Shown: positions 1 through 11,120, counted from the first letter of the stretch. The stretch is DNA of 64,000 nucleotides from Sepiola atlantica (GCA_963556195.1 OY744553.1:11071596-11135595); one strand, 5' to 3'. Notes: generated by a model not told the origin, from the letters alone. Numbers and translations are program-made.

Positions 1-290
1 GAAAAAATATGGTTTAGCATATACCTTTTATTCTTTATGCATACCAACCTTTTCCAACATTTTTATGTCAATATTGGATCTTTCCTCTCTGAACTCATCA
101 GAAAGACAAAAAAGTTCTCAATTAGAAAAAATATACATTGCGATGCGACAAAATATACAAGTTCGAAAAAAACAAAAACAACTCACATGGAATACCATTC
201 CATCTGATGGTGATCGTATATTGCTTGCGAAGATAACCATGATCATTATGTCTTTTGTGGGTTCAGAGATGGCTCGTTAGTTTGATTTGA
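1..290. other. unassigned AT-rich sequence
   Basis: No recognisable domain, repeat unit or RNA motif seen. A 71-codon stop-free stretch on the plus strand (65-280) matches nothing I know and has no coding-like features. Confidence 0.4.
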
Positions 291-299
291 GCTCTGAGG

Positions 300-1345
300 T
301 ATCTCCCGCATGTAGAGCACCTGTGGGATGATTCTGTCGCAGAGATCGCTGACTGCTCTTACTTTCCGAATAGTACGTTTCCTCTTGTGTTCCTTAATGC
401 GTGCAGATTCAGCTATTGTGGTCCCTTTGTGGCTTGCATTACGCCAGAAACACCTTCAAGCTGTCCTTGAACCGTTTCCACTGTCCTCCTACGGTTCTTT
501 TGCCTTTGGCCAGCTTACCATAAAGGAGGTGTTTTGGGAGTCTTGAATCTGACATGCGGTGTATATGACATGCCCACCGAACCTGACACTTTTGCAGCAT
601 GGTGTATGCTGACAGGAGGCTTTACCAGGCTAAAACCTCTGTGTAGAAATGGTTCAGTTTCTTGGCGTGTCTGGCATATATGGTCCAAGTCTCGCAGGCG
701 TACAACAGGATGGTAAGAATCACAGCTCTGTAGACCTAACGTTATGTCTGCAGTCGAATTCCTCTACACTCCCATCGAAGACGTCCAAAGGCAGCGCTAG
801 CTGTGGCTCTGCTGCAGTCGACTTCATCGTCTATGTGTACTGCCCTTGACAGAGTACTGCCTACGTAAATGAACTTATCCACGGCTTTTCGGTTGATTCC
901 ATGAATTGAGATCTGTGGCTCAACATATTGTTTCCCCGGCACAGGCTGGTACATTATATCGGTCTTCTTTTTACAGATAGTCAGCCCAAAGTTGTTGCAC
1001 GCTTTAGAGAAACGATTAACAATGTGTTACATGTTTGACTCTGTGTTGGCATTGAGGGCACAATCATCAGCAAACGAGATCTCGTATGATGGTGGTCTTA
1101 ACCCTGGTGACAGCACTAAGTCGTTTCGGGTTGAAAAACTTCTCGTCTGTCCCATAATTGATGCATACTCTTGGGTCTTCTGCATTGAATGCATCAGCAA
1201 GATTCGCTAAAGACATCATGCCGGAGAGCATTGGACCCAGGACACAGTCCTGTTTAACACCTCCATTGACTGGGAAATCATTGGAAACCTCTCCATCACG
1301 AGCCATCATGCCACTTACAGCGTCTTGGAAATCATCACCTGTTTT
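300..1345 (-). pseudogene. LINE reverse transcriptase remnant (C-terminal half)
   Basis: Read on the minus strand from about 1309 down to 430, the translation follows the C-terminal half of a non-LTR reverse transcriptase across several frames. It shows GGVKQDCVLGPMLSGM (usual form NGVKQGCVLAPTLF), the catalytic box FADDCALNAN near 1069-1040 (the F/YxDD motif of the polymerase), then KFIYVGSTLS with a following IDDEV, ATASAAFGRLR, AVILTILLYACETW, and finally WACHIHRMSDSRLPKHLLYG with GGQWKRFKDSLK. This order is typical of one common animal LINE class; I cannot name the clade safely. Frame changes near 1067 and 730 and an in-frame stop after YTEVLAW break it. The endonuclease and N-terminal RT part are absent, as expected for a 5'-truncated, decayed copy. 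Confidence 0.85.
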
Positions 1346-1501
1346 TTTTTCTAATTGAGAACTTTTTGTCTTTCTAATAAGTTCAGAGAGGGAAGATCCG
1401 ATAGTGGTCCCCTGTTGAACGAAGCGGAACTGTTATTGTAGAAAAAGGGATTGTTTAAAAAAAATTGTTAGCTTTTGGAATCTAACAAAATCTTATTTAT
1501 A

Positions 1502-2078
1502 CAGGGTGGGCCAAAATAAGGGTCCTCGGGATCATTATTGGCCAAATCCTGGAGTCGCATAGCGTACTCAAGTCTTTTTTCATTATCTCGAGGTTGAAGT
1601 TCTTGAACTAGCTGCACTTTATATGGAAAATATCCTCTTTCTCTTAGCATTCTCCGAAGTGAGCTTCGAGAAATGCCAAGTTCTTTTGATCTCCTCCTTG
1701 TGGATGTGGATGCATCCTCCTCCAAACTTCTCTCCAATTCCTCGAAATTTTGAGCTGTTCGTACAGTACGAGGCCTACCACTTCATGTCGGATATTCCTT
1801 GTTGGTCCCTAAAACGAGCAATAATTCCTCGGATTGCTTTTGCCGAAGGAGAGTTTCTGGTGTTGTAATGACGCCGATAGATGAGTTGAGTCTCCGAAAT
1901 CGACTCATTGGATTTAAAGTACCACTCTATTATGAGGGTACGTTCCTTAGGGCTAATACGGCTCATGCTTGCTTCGGAAGGGGTCCTTTACTTATTCTAA
2001 AAAAAAAAAATTTTTTAAATCAATAAATAAAAAAGTTATGAATTTTTAAAAATAGGACCCTTATTTTGGCCCACCCTG
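1502..2078 (-). mobile_element. Tc1/mariner element, internally deleted (copy 1)
   Basis: The ends are inverted copies of CAGGGTGGGCCAAAATAAGG; the target TA is duplicated at 1500-1501 and 2079-2080. Length is about 577 bp against some 1.3 kb for an autonomous element. The transposase N-terminal region survives on the minus strand and the catalytic part is gone. Two shorter copies of the same family lie at 5413-5796 and 8727-9107. Confidence 0.88.
1520..1966 (-). pseudogene. mariner-like transposase N-terminal region, broken
   Basis: The first segment (1966-1775) begins MSRISPKERTLIIEWYFKSN, a helix-turn-helix of the DUF4817 type found at the N-terminus of one mariner-like transposase group. 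The second (1737 to about 1520) has SRSSLRRMLRERGYFPYKVQ followed by LQPRDNEKRLEYA, the second DNA-binding helix-turn-helix and linker of the same proteins. The two are in different frames, so at least one frameshift separates them. The DD(D/E) catalytic domain that should follow is missing; the reading runs straight into the right-hand inverted repeat. The product could not transpose DNA but might still bind the ends if expressed. Confidence 0.85.
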
Positions 2079-2094
2079 TATATATATATATATA

Positions 2095-2256
2095 TGGGAA
2101 AATGAAAAAGGAAAACCAAAAAATGGATGTTTTTTTATGTGTACATCAACGTTTCGTCTTTATTTATAAGACTTCATCAGGATGATAATATAGAGAAAAA
2201 ATGTCATGCAAGTACAGATACATGTAGGGTAGACATATTTTTTTCTCTATATTATC

Positions 2257-2257
<1 letters not shown>
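2095..2257 (-). mobile_element. family A fold-back fragment with hammerhead motif
   Basis: This matches the outer part of the 1.1-kb palindrome at 50233-51358, truncated here and set between (TA)n tracts. A minus-strand hammerhead-like core lies at 2144-2184: stem I CATC/GATG, CTGATGA, stem II GTCTT/AAGAC with one extra A, GAAA, and stem III ACGT. Near 2200-2257 the sequence folds back on itself for about 25 bp. Confidence 0.75.
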
Positions 2258-2288
<31 letters not shown>

Positions 2289-2293
<5 letters not shown>

Positions 2294-2887
2294 ATAGATG
2301 GACGAAGAGTGATAAACATGCACGAATGTCCAAATTTATTTCAAACTTCAATTGTTCAATGCAAGGTATATTCTGTAATAAAATTATGTTTATTGTTCTT
2401 TCCTTAAGCCAAGGCTTTTCAAAGATCGAGATCTTATCATCAGAGGAATTATACAGATAGATAAGTTGGCAATAGAAAAGCCAAAGTTCAAACATTTGAA
2501 AAAATATTAAGAAAAAAATATTAAGAAAAAAATGGGTGAAAAAAAGTTCGAGTAAAAAGATACAGGGTTTGTCCAGGTGGTAATTGTCCGCCGATAAGGT
2601 GTCCAATGGAAGAAGGTTTCGATGGAGAAGAAAAAATTTCGTAGAGGCATCACAGGAAGGCGTTCAAAATGAAGTAAATTCAAATGTTTGAACTTTGGCT
2701 TTTCTATTGCCAACTTATCTATCTGTATAATTCCTCTGATAAGATCTCGATCTTTGAAAAGCCTTGGCTTAAGGAAAGAACAATAAACATAATTTTATTA
2801 CAGAATATACCTTGCATTGAACAATTGAAGTTTGAAATAAATTTGGACATTCGTGCATGTTTATCACTCTTCGTCCATCTATCTTTA
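2289..2887. mobile_element. fold-back element, 210-bp arms
   Basis: The left arm 2289-2499 and right arm 2680-2887 are reverse complements and almost identical; the spacer is 180 bp. (TA)n abuts the left end. The arms differ in length by 3 nt, which is accounted for by loss of GAT from the CTGATGA ribozyme core in the right arm (2736-2741). The spacer shows no coding potential. Confidence 0.85.
2400..2448 (-). ncRNA. type I hammerhead ribozyme motif
   Basis: Minus strand, in order: stem I TTCCT, core CTGATGA, stem II AAGAT-CTCG-ATCTT flanked by a U/U mismatch, GAA, stem III AAGCC-TT-GGCTT, unpaired A at the cleavage position, stem I return AGGAA. All three stems close with Watson-Crick pairs. 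Stem II and III are capped and stem I is open, which defines type I. Position 17 is A rather than the optimal C, so cleavage could be slow. Catalysis is inferred, not shown. Confidence 0.7.
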
Positions 2888-3687
2888 TAATTGCTCTATC
2901 TCGTATATTGAGCTTTTACCATTTCACTATAGGTTCTTTCTACTAAAAGTTTACTTTTAGTTTCTTATATATATATATATATATATATATATTTCCTCTG
3001 TTTAATTTTACTTCAGTTGAAGTTCTCAGAAATCAAGGGGCTCCTTCCTGCGCTAACACTTGATCTCTATATGAGATACATAGATATTCGATTATTCCAT
3101 TAAAGTTCTCCTTTACCTGTCAAGGGGATCTTATTTGTGCTGTGAATACTATGTAATTTTGAATTTTTGGTCAGGGTTTACTTGTAGGGTGAAGTATCCT
3201 CATGTCAGGTTGTCCTGAGAAACCCTTGTACAGAGAGACTGAAGACAATCGAGGGTAGTGCCTAGTAGGTAATTCAAACTCCCCAGTAGGTAATTCAAAC
3301 TCCTCAAGTAGGTAATTCAAACATATATATATATATGTGTGTGTGTGCATAGGCAAAAATGAGGCATTTCTTTTTCACATTGTAGATTATATTCCGTAGC
3401 AAGTGGTAATATACAACTGTTCCTAAAATAACCACATTACACTCATCCCACTCGTTTTCTGTGTCGAGGTTTCTACAAGGGTGAGTTCGAAATGTCACAA
3501 TGACATGCAAACAGACTTTTGATTAATTAAAAAAATATATATGTTTCTTTTCTGAGAAAAATGTCAAGTGGAATTGTATATATTTAAATATGTATATATG
3601 TATGTGTATATAAATATAGTGAGAGTAAATCCAAAACTATCTAAATAAAAATAATGTAGAATATGTATTAAAAAAAATACATGTGTA

Positions 3688-3718
<31 letters not shown>

Positions 3719-3754
3719 AATTTTTAAATATTTTTAATATGAAACTAAATATAA
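2888..3754. other. gene-free AT-rich DNA with dispersed repeat copy
   Basis: A dispersed repeat at about 3008-3245 is repeated in direct orientation at 33735-34100 (shared landmarks: GTTTACTTGTAG and TCATGTCAGGTTGTCCTGA). A short GTAGGTAATTCAAACTCC tandem (three units) follows at 3267-3320, with (TA)n at 2967-2991 and near 3689-3702. No gene seen. Confidence 0.6.
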
Positions 3755-4170
3755 TTCGGGGTGGGACGTAATGGGTGAAAATTTCAGATTCATGCGAGTA
3801 GTATTTTTTTGTGTTCATTTATACATAAATAACGCTAAACAATCAAACATTTTGAAAATTTTGCAAAATTCGGAAGGTGCAGGCCAAAAATAGCCGTTAG
3901 GGCTCCACAGGACTCAAAAATCATCATTTTTCGGTGAAAAAGTGGTTTCATGCGACATTGCAGGTCCTAAAACATCCTCAAAAGCTATGAATGGATATAG
4001 ATGATTAAATCTGATATAGTACTTTAATTTAGGACCATTTTCAGGCTGTGAAAGGGTTTTCATTAATGTAAAATAGCCAAAAACTATTGGCCTGCACCTT
4101 TTGAATTTTGCTAAATTTTCAAAATGTTTGATTGTTTACTGAAATTTTCACCCATTACGTCCCACCTCTA
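3755..4170. mobile_element. MITE with GTCGGACG-type inverted ends (deleted copy)
   Basis: Ends resemble GGGGTGGGACGTAATGGGTG and its inverse. A better preserved copy with a TA target duplication lies at 62992-63450. Here the right arm lacks about 60 bp present in the left arm. No coding sequence; probably mobilised by a Tc1/mariner-type transposase given the TA target. Confidence 0.8.
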
Positions 4171-5376
4171 ATATAATAAAATCATAAAAATAAGAATACA
4201 TAAAACTATTAATCACCTAAAAAGTAGTGTAATGGATTCGTCCGAACACTTTAAAATACAGCAACAATTTTGTAAATAACGGATACGTTTTCTTAGACAC
4301 AGACAAACAACACAGGTAAGGAGGACATTTTTAAATTTTTTAATAGCTAAATAAGTTAGCAAAACATTTATCTGGAACAAAACTTAGATCTAATATACGG
4401 AACGTTTATGTTCTTGACTTTTAAGGGAAGTGGGGTCTGATCAACTCTGCTGGGAAGCCATGAAATAAAATACTGTTTTGTTTTTAAACTCCCGAAACAG
4501 TTTTTCATGGAAAACAACTGATGATCCCTTAAATAATGTTAAGACTAGCGTAAATTCTTGGAAGCAAACTAATATAGTAACTGCAAAAAATAAATTGACT
4601 TACAAAAAAGTGATTTTCCACCGAACGACTTGGGACTAAAATGTTTTAAAAAAAAATTTTTTATATATATAATTGCAATGGTTGAGAAACTTCTGAGATT
4701 ATATATATATATATATATATATATTCTAAAGATGAACGATGAGAATAAAAAATTGTAAAGATACAATATTTATTAGAACATCAGAAGTTCAAAGCAAGGA
4801 GCTTTATATCCTTAATCCGTGGATTTTCAAAGATAAACTCTTAAATAGCATATTTTCATTAAGACAAACGTTATTGAACAACATGCAATAAATCTTTCTT
4901 TTTTTTTTTTTTTAAAGTTTTTTTTCCAATATTTTTGTCAAATGTAGGAGACATAGGTTTTATGTTCCATTCTTCGCAATTACTTTTGATTGATTCATTC
5001 AATCGTTTTCAGGCGAGGTATTAGTCTGGTTTGTTAATATCTTCTAAATATACGCATGGGTAATGAAACGCGGGATGTGATCACATGCAAAGTGCGTGAC
5101 TAATTAAAAATTTCAAAAATGAAAAAGGTTAAAAGTTTGTTTTTTTGTCAGCTAAGGATTTTTTTTAGGTCAATTACTAAGCTAGGCACTTTAAAATAGT
5201 GTGACTAGACTTGTAATTGATATTGTTGATTGTAGGGTGTCTAGTTTTTATATAGAGTGCTTCAAGAATTTTTAGTCTTTTTACATTGGAGTTGTGATAT
5301 ATCATTTTTGTGTTGTTGATTAAGAGGTGTCTAAATTGTGAATGGGGACAGTTATGTTCTTTCAAGTGTGCGTGTA

Positions 5377-5412
<36 letters not shown>
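4171..5412. other. gene-free AT-rich DNA with family D repeat
   Basis: About 4450-4705 is a dispersed repeat shared with 57800-58015 and partly 52050-52140 (landmarks CCCGAAACAG and CTGATGATCCC). A decayed relative of the hammerhead family, with palindromic AATCC/GGATT and AAGGAT, lies on the minus strand near 4805-4850. Around 5180-5395 is low-copy-looking sequence ending in (TG)n/(TA)n. No gene seen. Confidence 0.5.
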
Positions 5413-5415
<3 letters not shown>

Positions 5416-5796
5416 GGTGGGCCAAAATAAGGGTCCTATCTTTAAATTTGAATAACTTGAATTTGAATAACTTCCACAAAATAAAAGTTAAACTCACCAA
5501 ACTTTATGTGTGTGTAGACTGACCCTTCCGAGATTTTTTGAAATAAACAAAACAAATTTTAACCGAAAAACACTTCTTAAAACTTACAAAAACTAAAGTA
5601 TTGTTTTTTACACTGTTTTGAGTTTTTTAAGCAAAAATAATGTTTTCTAAATGAGGGTACGTTCCTTAGGGCTAATACGGCTCATGCATGCTTCGGAAGG
5701 GGTCCTTTACTTATTCTACAAAAAAAAAAAAAAAAAATCAATAAATAAAAAAGTTATGAATTTTTAAAAATAGGACCCTTATTTTTGCCCACCCTG
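5413..5796. mobile_element. Tc1/mariner-derived MITE (copy 2)
   Basis: Same terminal inverted repeats as the element at 1502-2078, with TA on both sides and (TA)n outside. Only about 384 bp remain and no transposase reading survives. Nearly identical over its whole length to 8727-9107, so both come from one deleted progenitor rather than separate deletions. Confidence 0.85.
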
Positions 5797-5808
5797 TATA
5801 TATATATA

Positions 5809-6474
5809 TAACTTCAAGAAAGAGGCAAAATGCCTTCAAAAAAACATGTTAAATGCAGATATTTTTATTAAAATCAAAATAAAAAAATAAAAACTATATT
5901 TTTTTTCTTTTCTTCAAAAAACCATGTGTTAGATACAGATATTTTTGATTAAAATCAAAAATCCAAAAAATCAAAACAATATATATTTTTTTATTCTTCA
6001 TCTTGACTTCTTTTATCTAATATTTCGCTTGATACAACACGCCTCGTCAGAGCTTTAGACAAATAAAAGGTATTAACATTATTTTTTTCATAATAATCCT
6101 TCCTGGTCTTGTAGAAGTGACGTCCGATGTTGTGTGGACTTAACGGTGCAAATGTCTCTTTTAAATTTGAACTTAAATCGCGTATGGTCGCTGGTAGGTA
6201 TAAATTTGGAAAAGTTCATTTTTTTAAGCATCTTTAAAATTTTGAACTTCAAGAAAGAGACAAAATGCCTTAAAAAAACATGTTAAATGCAAATATTTTT
6301 ATTAAAATCAAAATAAAAAAAATAAAAAAATAAAAACTATATTTTTTTTCTTTTCTTCATCTTGACTTCTTTTTTCTAATAATTTCGCTTGATACAGCAT
6401 GCCTCGTCAGAGCTTTAGACAAATAAAAGGTATTAACCTTATTTTTTCCGTAATAATCCTTCCTGGTCTTGTAG
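5809..6474. repeat. long direct repeats separated by a short spacer
   Basis: Segments 5809-6115 and 6241-6474 are direct copies (landmarks AACTTCAAGAAAGAG, TCGCTTGATACA, CCTTCCTGGTCTTGTAGAA), with about 125 bp between them and (TA)n at both outer edges. On the minus strand each holds CTGACGA followed by GAAA (near 6029-6055 and 6388-6416); the first can make stem III ATAT and a partial stem I. The arrangement resembles the tandem pseudo-LTRs of Penelope-like elements without the coding part. Confidence 0.6.
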
Positions 6475-6981
6475 AAATATATATATTCCATGAAAAATGC
6501 CAGTATACTTAAATCATATGCCCTTAATAGGGTTAAGATGAAAATTCATATACACTAAATGTACAAAAGCAAGGAAATTCCCAAATTTTTACACTTTTGT
6601 TGTCATTAAGGGTATGCGAGCACAACAGGGCTATGTATTTTACTGGTAGGAATTTTTCTTCAGCTCACCTCACACACTTCATCCACTCATACATAGAGAT
6701 TTATACTGTAGTGATGTGAAAATGAAATGGTTTGGTTGATATGTAGTCATACATATGTATATCTAAGCAGCATCTTCTCTTGCAGAATATAATCAAAAAC
6801 TTCATATATTAGAAGCCCTATATAAAAACAAAAGAAAACCCTAATTAATAGAATTAACTTTAATATCAGTAATAATATTCTAAAATGTCTATAGCTCTAT
6901 ATATAGTTTCGTACTTAGTACATAATTCCCGCCAAAACCTTCTATAATACTAACACATGGTCTGTACCTGATTAACCTCAT
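6475..6981. other. gene-free sequence
   Basis: AT-rich, no repeat family recognised apart from a short (TA)n at its left edge. It leads directly into the hammerhead motif at 6982 and may be the body of the same element. Confidence 0.4.
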
Positions 6982-7023
6982 TCCCCTGAAGATGGACCCA
7001 GATGGGTCTGAAAGTACTTGGGA
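6982..7023 (+). ncRNA. type I hammerhead ribozyme motif
   Basis: Stem I TCCC, core CTGAAGA, an extra U, stem II GGACCC-AGAT-GGGTCT (one G-U pair), GAA, palindromic stem III AGTACT, U at the cleavage position, stem I return GGGA. Stem III is only a 6-nt palindrome, so a monomer would be weak and a dimer would pair it fully, as described for minimal hammerheads of Penelope-like elements. Followed at 7147 by (TA)n. Activity is inferred. Confidence 0.65.
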
Positions 7024-7142
7024 CACAAATCCAAACTATGGTAAATTCATCAGCCAATTCCCCTCCGAAACTAAGATCCTGATTCGGACTATTGAAAGGA
7101 TCTACCAAAGGATATCTAGACATGAGTTGTCTCTTATATTCG

Positions 7143-7195
<53 letters not shown>

Positions 7196-7840
7196 ATATA
7201 TATGTATATATATATATTAATTCCGATATGAGGTTTTAGTTTTCCAGAATGTAAATAAATATTATTTGAAGTTTGTGTTTCTTTTATTTGTTCTTTTCGT
7301 TTTGATCAACTGAGCAATTAGATAAGACACCAGTCATAAATCACTGATGAAATCAATACAAGAAAAAAAGACGCAGTGGTTAAGCGGGAAGTAGCGGAGT
7401 GCGCCGGCCGGATCAATATAAGGAGATCAATAAGACACTGTCAGATCAATCCGGAAATTATGGATCACCACCCAGGTTCTTCGACTTGTTTCCTTTCTTT
7501 TTTTCCCCTTATTCGCGGAACGTGACTGACACTCTGCCAGGAAGCTGCCGATAGTCTCGTCATCGCCCGGTTTCGCGTGCAGCTGCAAAATCAAACGCAA
7601 TACAGCAAACGCAGTAATAGTTGCAAAGATTTGATTTGATGAGCTAACGCGGAAGAGGCTTTGCGTTCGAGGAGAGGCTGATCAAAAGACACGGACCAGA
7701 ATCAAAGAGAACCTATCGGTACTAAACCAATTTTTTTTTTTTACGATGAGAACTTTGCGGGTTATAGAATTAGAAGATATATGGTCCGACTCTGACTCCT
7801 AGAATTCCAAAATGTTCGACTCCTTATTTTAAAGTCTCCC
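7024..7840. other. gene-free DNA with TA microsatellite
   Basis: Contains (TA)n at about 7147-7215, then unremarkable sequence. An AGTGGTTAAGCGGG string near 7376 looks like a tRNA A box but no B box or clover-leaf follows, so no tRNA is called. Confidence 0.4.
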
Positions 7841-7960
7841 GCTTCTTCTTTAGAGACGTGGTCGAGAATAAAATCATCTCTTCCCCCTAAATAAAAATTT
7901 TGAAATATCTCTCTCATTCATATTTCCACCGGCCTCGTCCACGTCTCTAAAGATGCACCA
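7841..7960. mobile_element. small MITE, TTTAGAGACGTGG inverted ends
   Basis: Left end TCTTTAGAGACGTGG is inverted at the right end as CCACGTCTCTAAAGA. A longer relative lies at 36168-36489. Variants of CCGACTCCGACTCCT lie on both outer sides. Confidence 0.65.
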
Positions 7961-8279
7961 GTCTCCCAATATGCAGACTGTCTGTTGATTCTTCAGAGAT
8001 TAAAAAATCCGACTCCGACTCCTAGCATTCTTACAAATCCGACTCTGACTCCTTCCAGTTAGATATTAACAAAACTAGCAATAAAATGCGCCCCCACCTT
8101 TTATGTTTTTTATAAATAGAAATTGTTATAACAATTTGGTTCAGTTAATAATTTTATGACCAAACGATAAAATTAAATGTTCTTTCAAAACCCTATTTAA
8201 AAAAAAAACAAAAAACAAATGGCATAGTTAAAAATAAAAGAAGCTAATGAAAGTTCTTTACTTTCGGACAATGTCGGGT

Positions 8280-8354
<75 letters not shown>

Positions 8355-8726
8355 ATAATACTTTAAAGATATAAATAATATCTTTAGCCAGTAGACTATC
8401 AGGATAAAAATAAAGCTCAATATAGTGTATAGAGCAATAATATTAATTGAATGACATAATAAAATGAGAAATTAATCAAATTTTATTAAAGTTCAAAAAC
8501 AAGGAGTCATATTGCGTCCTTAACTCATGAGTTTTCAAAGAAAATCTTCTCCTCAGAGGATCATTACCGCAATGACATTACTGCAGGTAATAAAATTAAG
8601 CTTTGAAAATATGTAAAAATATATAAAAAATACATAAAAGTATATAAAATATATATATATGTATATATATATATGTATATATGTATATATATTAATATAT
8701 AATATATATATATATAATATATAATA
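7961..8726. other. gene-free AT-rich DNA with microsatellites
   Basis: Holds (TA)n at 8282-8324 running into (GA)n to about 8345, a hammerhead motif at 8517-8560 annotated separately, and a TATA/TGTATA tract 8640-8725. Confidence 0.5.
8517..8560 (-). ncRNA. type I hammerhead ribozyme motif
   Basis: Minus strand: stem I TCCT, CTGAGGA, stem II GAAGA-TTT-TCTTT with a G-U pair next to the core (fully in register here), GAA, stem III AACTC-AT-GAGTT, A at the cleavage position, stem I return AGGA. Same layout as 2400-2448 and 13082-13130 but different stem sequences, so the stems covary. The position-7 base is G, which the consensus allows. Confidence 0.65.
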
Positions 8727-9106
8727 GTGGGCCAAAATAAGGGTCCTATCTTTAAATTTGAATAACTTGAATTTGAATAACTTCCACAAAATAAAAGTTA
8801 AACTCACCAAACTTTATGTGTGTGTAGACTGACCCTTCCGAGATTTTTTGAAATAAACAAAACAAATTTTAGCCGAAAAACACTTCTTAAAACTTACAAA
8901 AACTAATGTATTGTTTTTTACACTGTTTTGAGTTTTTTAAGCAAAAATAATGTTTTCTAAATGAGGGTACATTCCTTAGGGCTAATACGGCTCATGCTTG
9001 CTTCAGAAGGGGTCCTTTACTTATTCTAAAAAAAAAAAAAAAAAAAAAAACAATAAATAAAAAAGTTATGAATTTTTTAAAATAGGACCCTTATTTTTGC
9101 CCACCC

Positions 9107-9107
<1 letters not shown>
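8727..9107. mobile_element. Tc1/mariner-derived MITE (copy 3)
   Basis: Nearly identical to 5413-5796. The first bases CAGG of the left end are lost into (TA)n, so it probably cannot be cut out any more. A-tract length differs from copy 2. Confidence 0.85.
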
Positions 9108-9139
<32 letters not shown>

Positions 9140-9448
9140 TAAAATATATTTGAATCTAGACAGACTGTTTCGCTGTATTTCAAACATTGAGTGTGACTAG
9201 ACAAGCATGGATTAGACTTAAATCTGACAATTTTTTACAGTGAGAACCTCTATCCACTATGCCATCGGAAGGGAAATCTTATTGTTTTATTTAAACAATA
9301 TTGATGTTTAATTTATATCGACAATATATATTTGGAAATGAGAATCGATTCATCTTATTTTCTTATATATATATATATATATATACATATTACCATTGCT
9401 GAGTTCATATATATTTTTTGAAACATCTTTTTAAAGAATGTAATAATA
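9108..9448. other. gene-free AT-rich spacer
   Basis: TA-rich at both edges (about 9107-9150 and 9364-9386); nothing recognised between. Confidence 0.4.
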
Positions 9449-9849
9449 AATGAGGCTAAAAGCCTATAAAAGCATGTTTAGATGCGATATTTATTAATAA
9501 AATAAAAAAAAACTCAGAACAGATTTTTTTTTTCTTTTTCATTTTTACTTTGATCTTTGGGCTAATAATTTCGCAAGAGAAACCTTGCATCTTCAGAGTG
9601 GGCATGGGCGTTTTCTCATATTTGAAAGGTGGATGAACCGTTATCACAACAACAACAACAACATGCCTTTCTCCATCCATACGGACTACTACAAACATAC
9701 AGAATTATTATTACTTCTAACCTGAAGATGGAAAGTTTCTATTGCGAAATTATCAGCCAAAAGTAAGAATGAAAAAGAAAAAAAAATCTGTTTTGAGTTT
9801 TTTAATTTTATTTTATTAATAAATATTGCATCTATAGGCTTATCGAATC

Positions 9850-9853
<4 letters not shown>
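9449..9853. mobile_element. fold-back element with two CTGAAGA...GAAA cores
   Basis: The arms 9449-9610 and about 9715-9853 are inverted copies; (TA)n borders the right end. Each arm carries the motif pointing outward: minus 9569-9596 (CTGAAGA, extra T, stem GCAAG/CTTGC, GAAA) and plus 9722-9749 (CTGAAGA then GAAA, stem II decayed). Stem III and stem I are poorly formed in both, so these are likely dead hammerheads. Confidence 0.7.

Positions 9854-9910
<57 letters not shown>
9852..9910. repeat. (TA)n microsatellite
   Basis: About 29 uninterrupted TA units, immediately right of a fold-back element. Confidence 0.97.
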
Positions 9911-9913
<3 letters not shown>

Positions 9914-10173
9914 GAGAATGGTAGCTTGCTTGAAGCATTGCTGGGTATAGTAGTAGTAAATTTTTAATTTAAATTCCCTGCGAGACTTCTATAGTTTTCG
10001 CTGCGGTCTACATCTGGCAGCCATTTTGTTTTATAGTATTCTCTACACAGTCGGAGAAGAAAAAAAAAAATTTTCTTCTGGTTTAATTATTTTTGACAAA
10101 GGGATGTCTTTTCCCAAAATATCAAATAGTGATTTTTAATCACCCGGACATCACACGAACAGCTAAAAACACT

Positions 10174-10638
10174 CTTTCAACGGCCACTGACGGAGTGACT
10201 TGAGACCAAGAAGCGAGTGCCTTGCTTGCAGTTGTTTTTATTCCATGATCAACGTCACGTGTCACTTGTCTGCCATAAATACAGGCTGGTGCACACGTTA
10301 CGGGTATTAATTTTTCTACTTTTTCTTCCCTTCTTTGCCGGCTTTGTTCTTAGGCAAGTGTTGTTTTCCTTGGCTAAGATCTCTCTTATTCAGATCTTTA
10401 ACGATATATAATTTCCCGAAATTTACTTCTACAACTACCTGACCTAGCACAGGAATACACAGTGCGAGGTCGCAACATCGGCAATCTGTTGCAACCATAT
10501 CAAGGTAAGGCGTTTTCCTTCTTTTTCTCTGCTTCGTCAGTTGCCGTTGTTGGATTAAGTCGTTTTCATGTTTTCCTGTTAAGGTTAGCACCCCCCCCCC
10601 CCCTCTCGTGCCGGTACTTCCCACTGGAAATCGGCACA
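10174..10638 (+). mobile_element. BEL/Pao left LTR (5' edge lost)
   Basis: Direct repeat of 11852-12314: about 463-465 bp that differ by one or two substitutions and the length of a C tract. Ends in ...CGGCACA. The right copy has about 26 more bases at its start (TGTCAGAAAAAG...) not present here, so this copy lost its first bases. The near identity suggests recent insertion or gene conversion. Confidence 0.8.
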
Positions 10639-10767
10639 CTTTGCAACAGATTAGTGTTTAATGTACTAGTGAATCTCTTTTATCCCTGAATCACTGCTCT
10701 TTACCACATGGAGTCTAAACAACATCCTTCACTATTGGATGAACAGAGAGTAACGAGAACTTTGGTA

Positions 10768-10899
10768 GATCTGATATGAGCCTGAGCCTATCTGATATGA
10801 GCCTGAGCCTATCTGATATGAGCCTGAGCCTATCTGATATGAGCCTGAGCCTATCTGATATGAGCCTGAGCCTATCTGATATGAGCCTGAGCCTATCCG
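10768..10899. repeat. 21-bp tandem repeat, about 6 copies
   Basis: Unit TCTGATATGAGCCTGAGCCT plus A, essentially perfect. It lies inside the BEL element between the left LTR and the RNase H remnant. Confidence 0.95.
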
Positions 10900-11120
10900 A
10901 TAGATTAGTATAAATTTAAACTGAGATCTTGAGTGTTCAGTTGATAAATTTTCTGCGAGGAAACCGTTATTGAGCGCTTGTGGCAAACCTATATACAATT
11001 TATTGCATTTTGTGCATCTGAGTGCATAGAATACAATTTTTAGGTGCAGCTTAAGTTATCTTTTTAAACAAAATTAATGGAAACATGATGTAATGAGCTA
11101 AAAAAAATTAATTTTAAAAG

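Noticed and set aside
7376..7430. tRNA-like gene (AGTGGTTAAGCGGG)
   Set aside because: No B box at the right distance and no clover-leaf.
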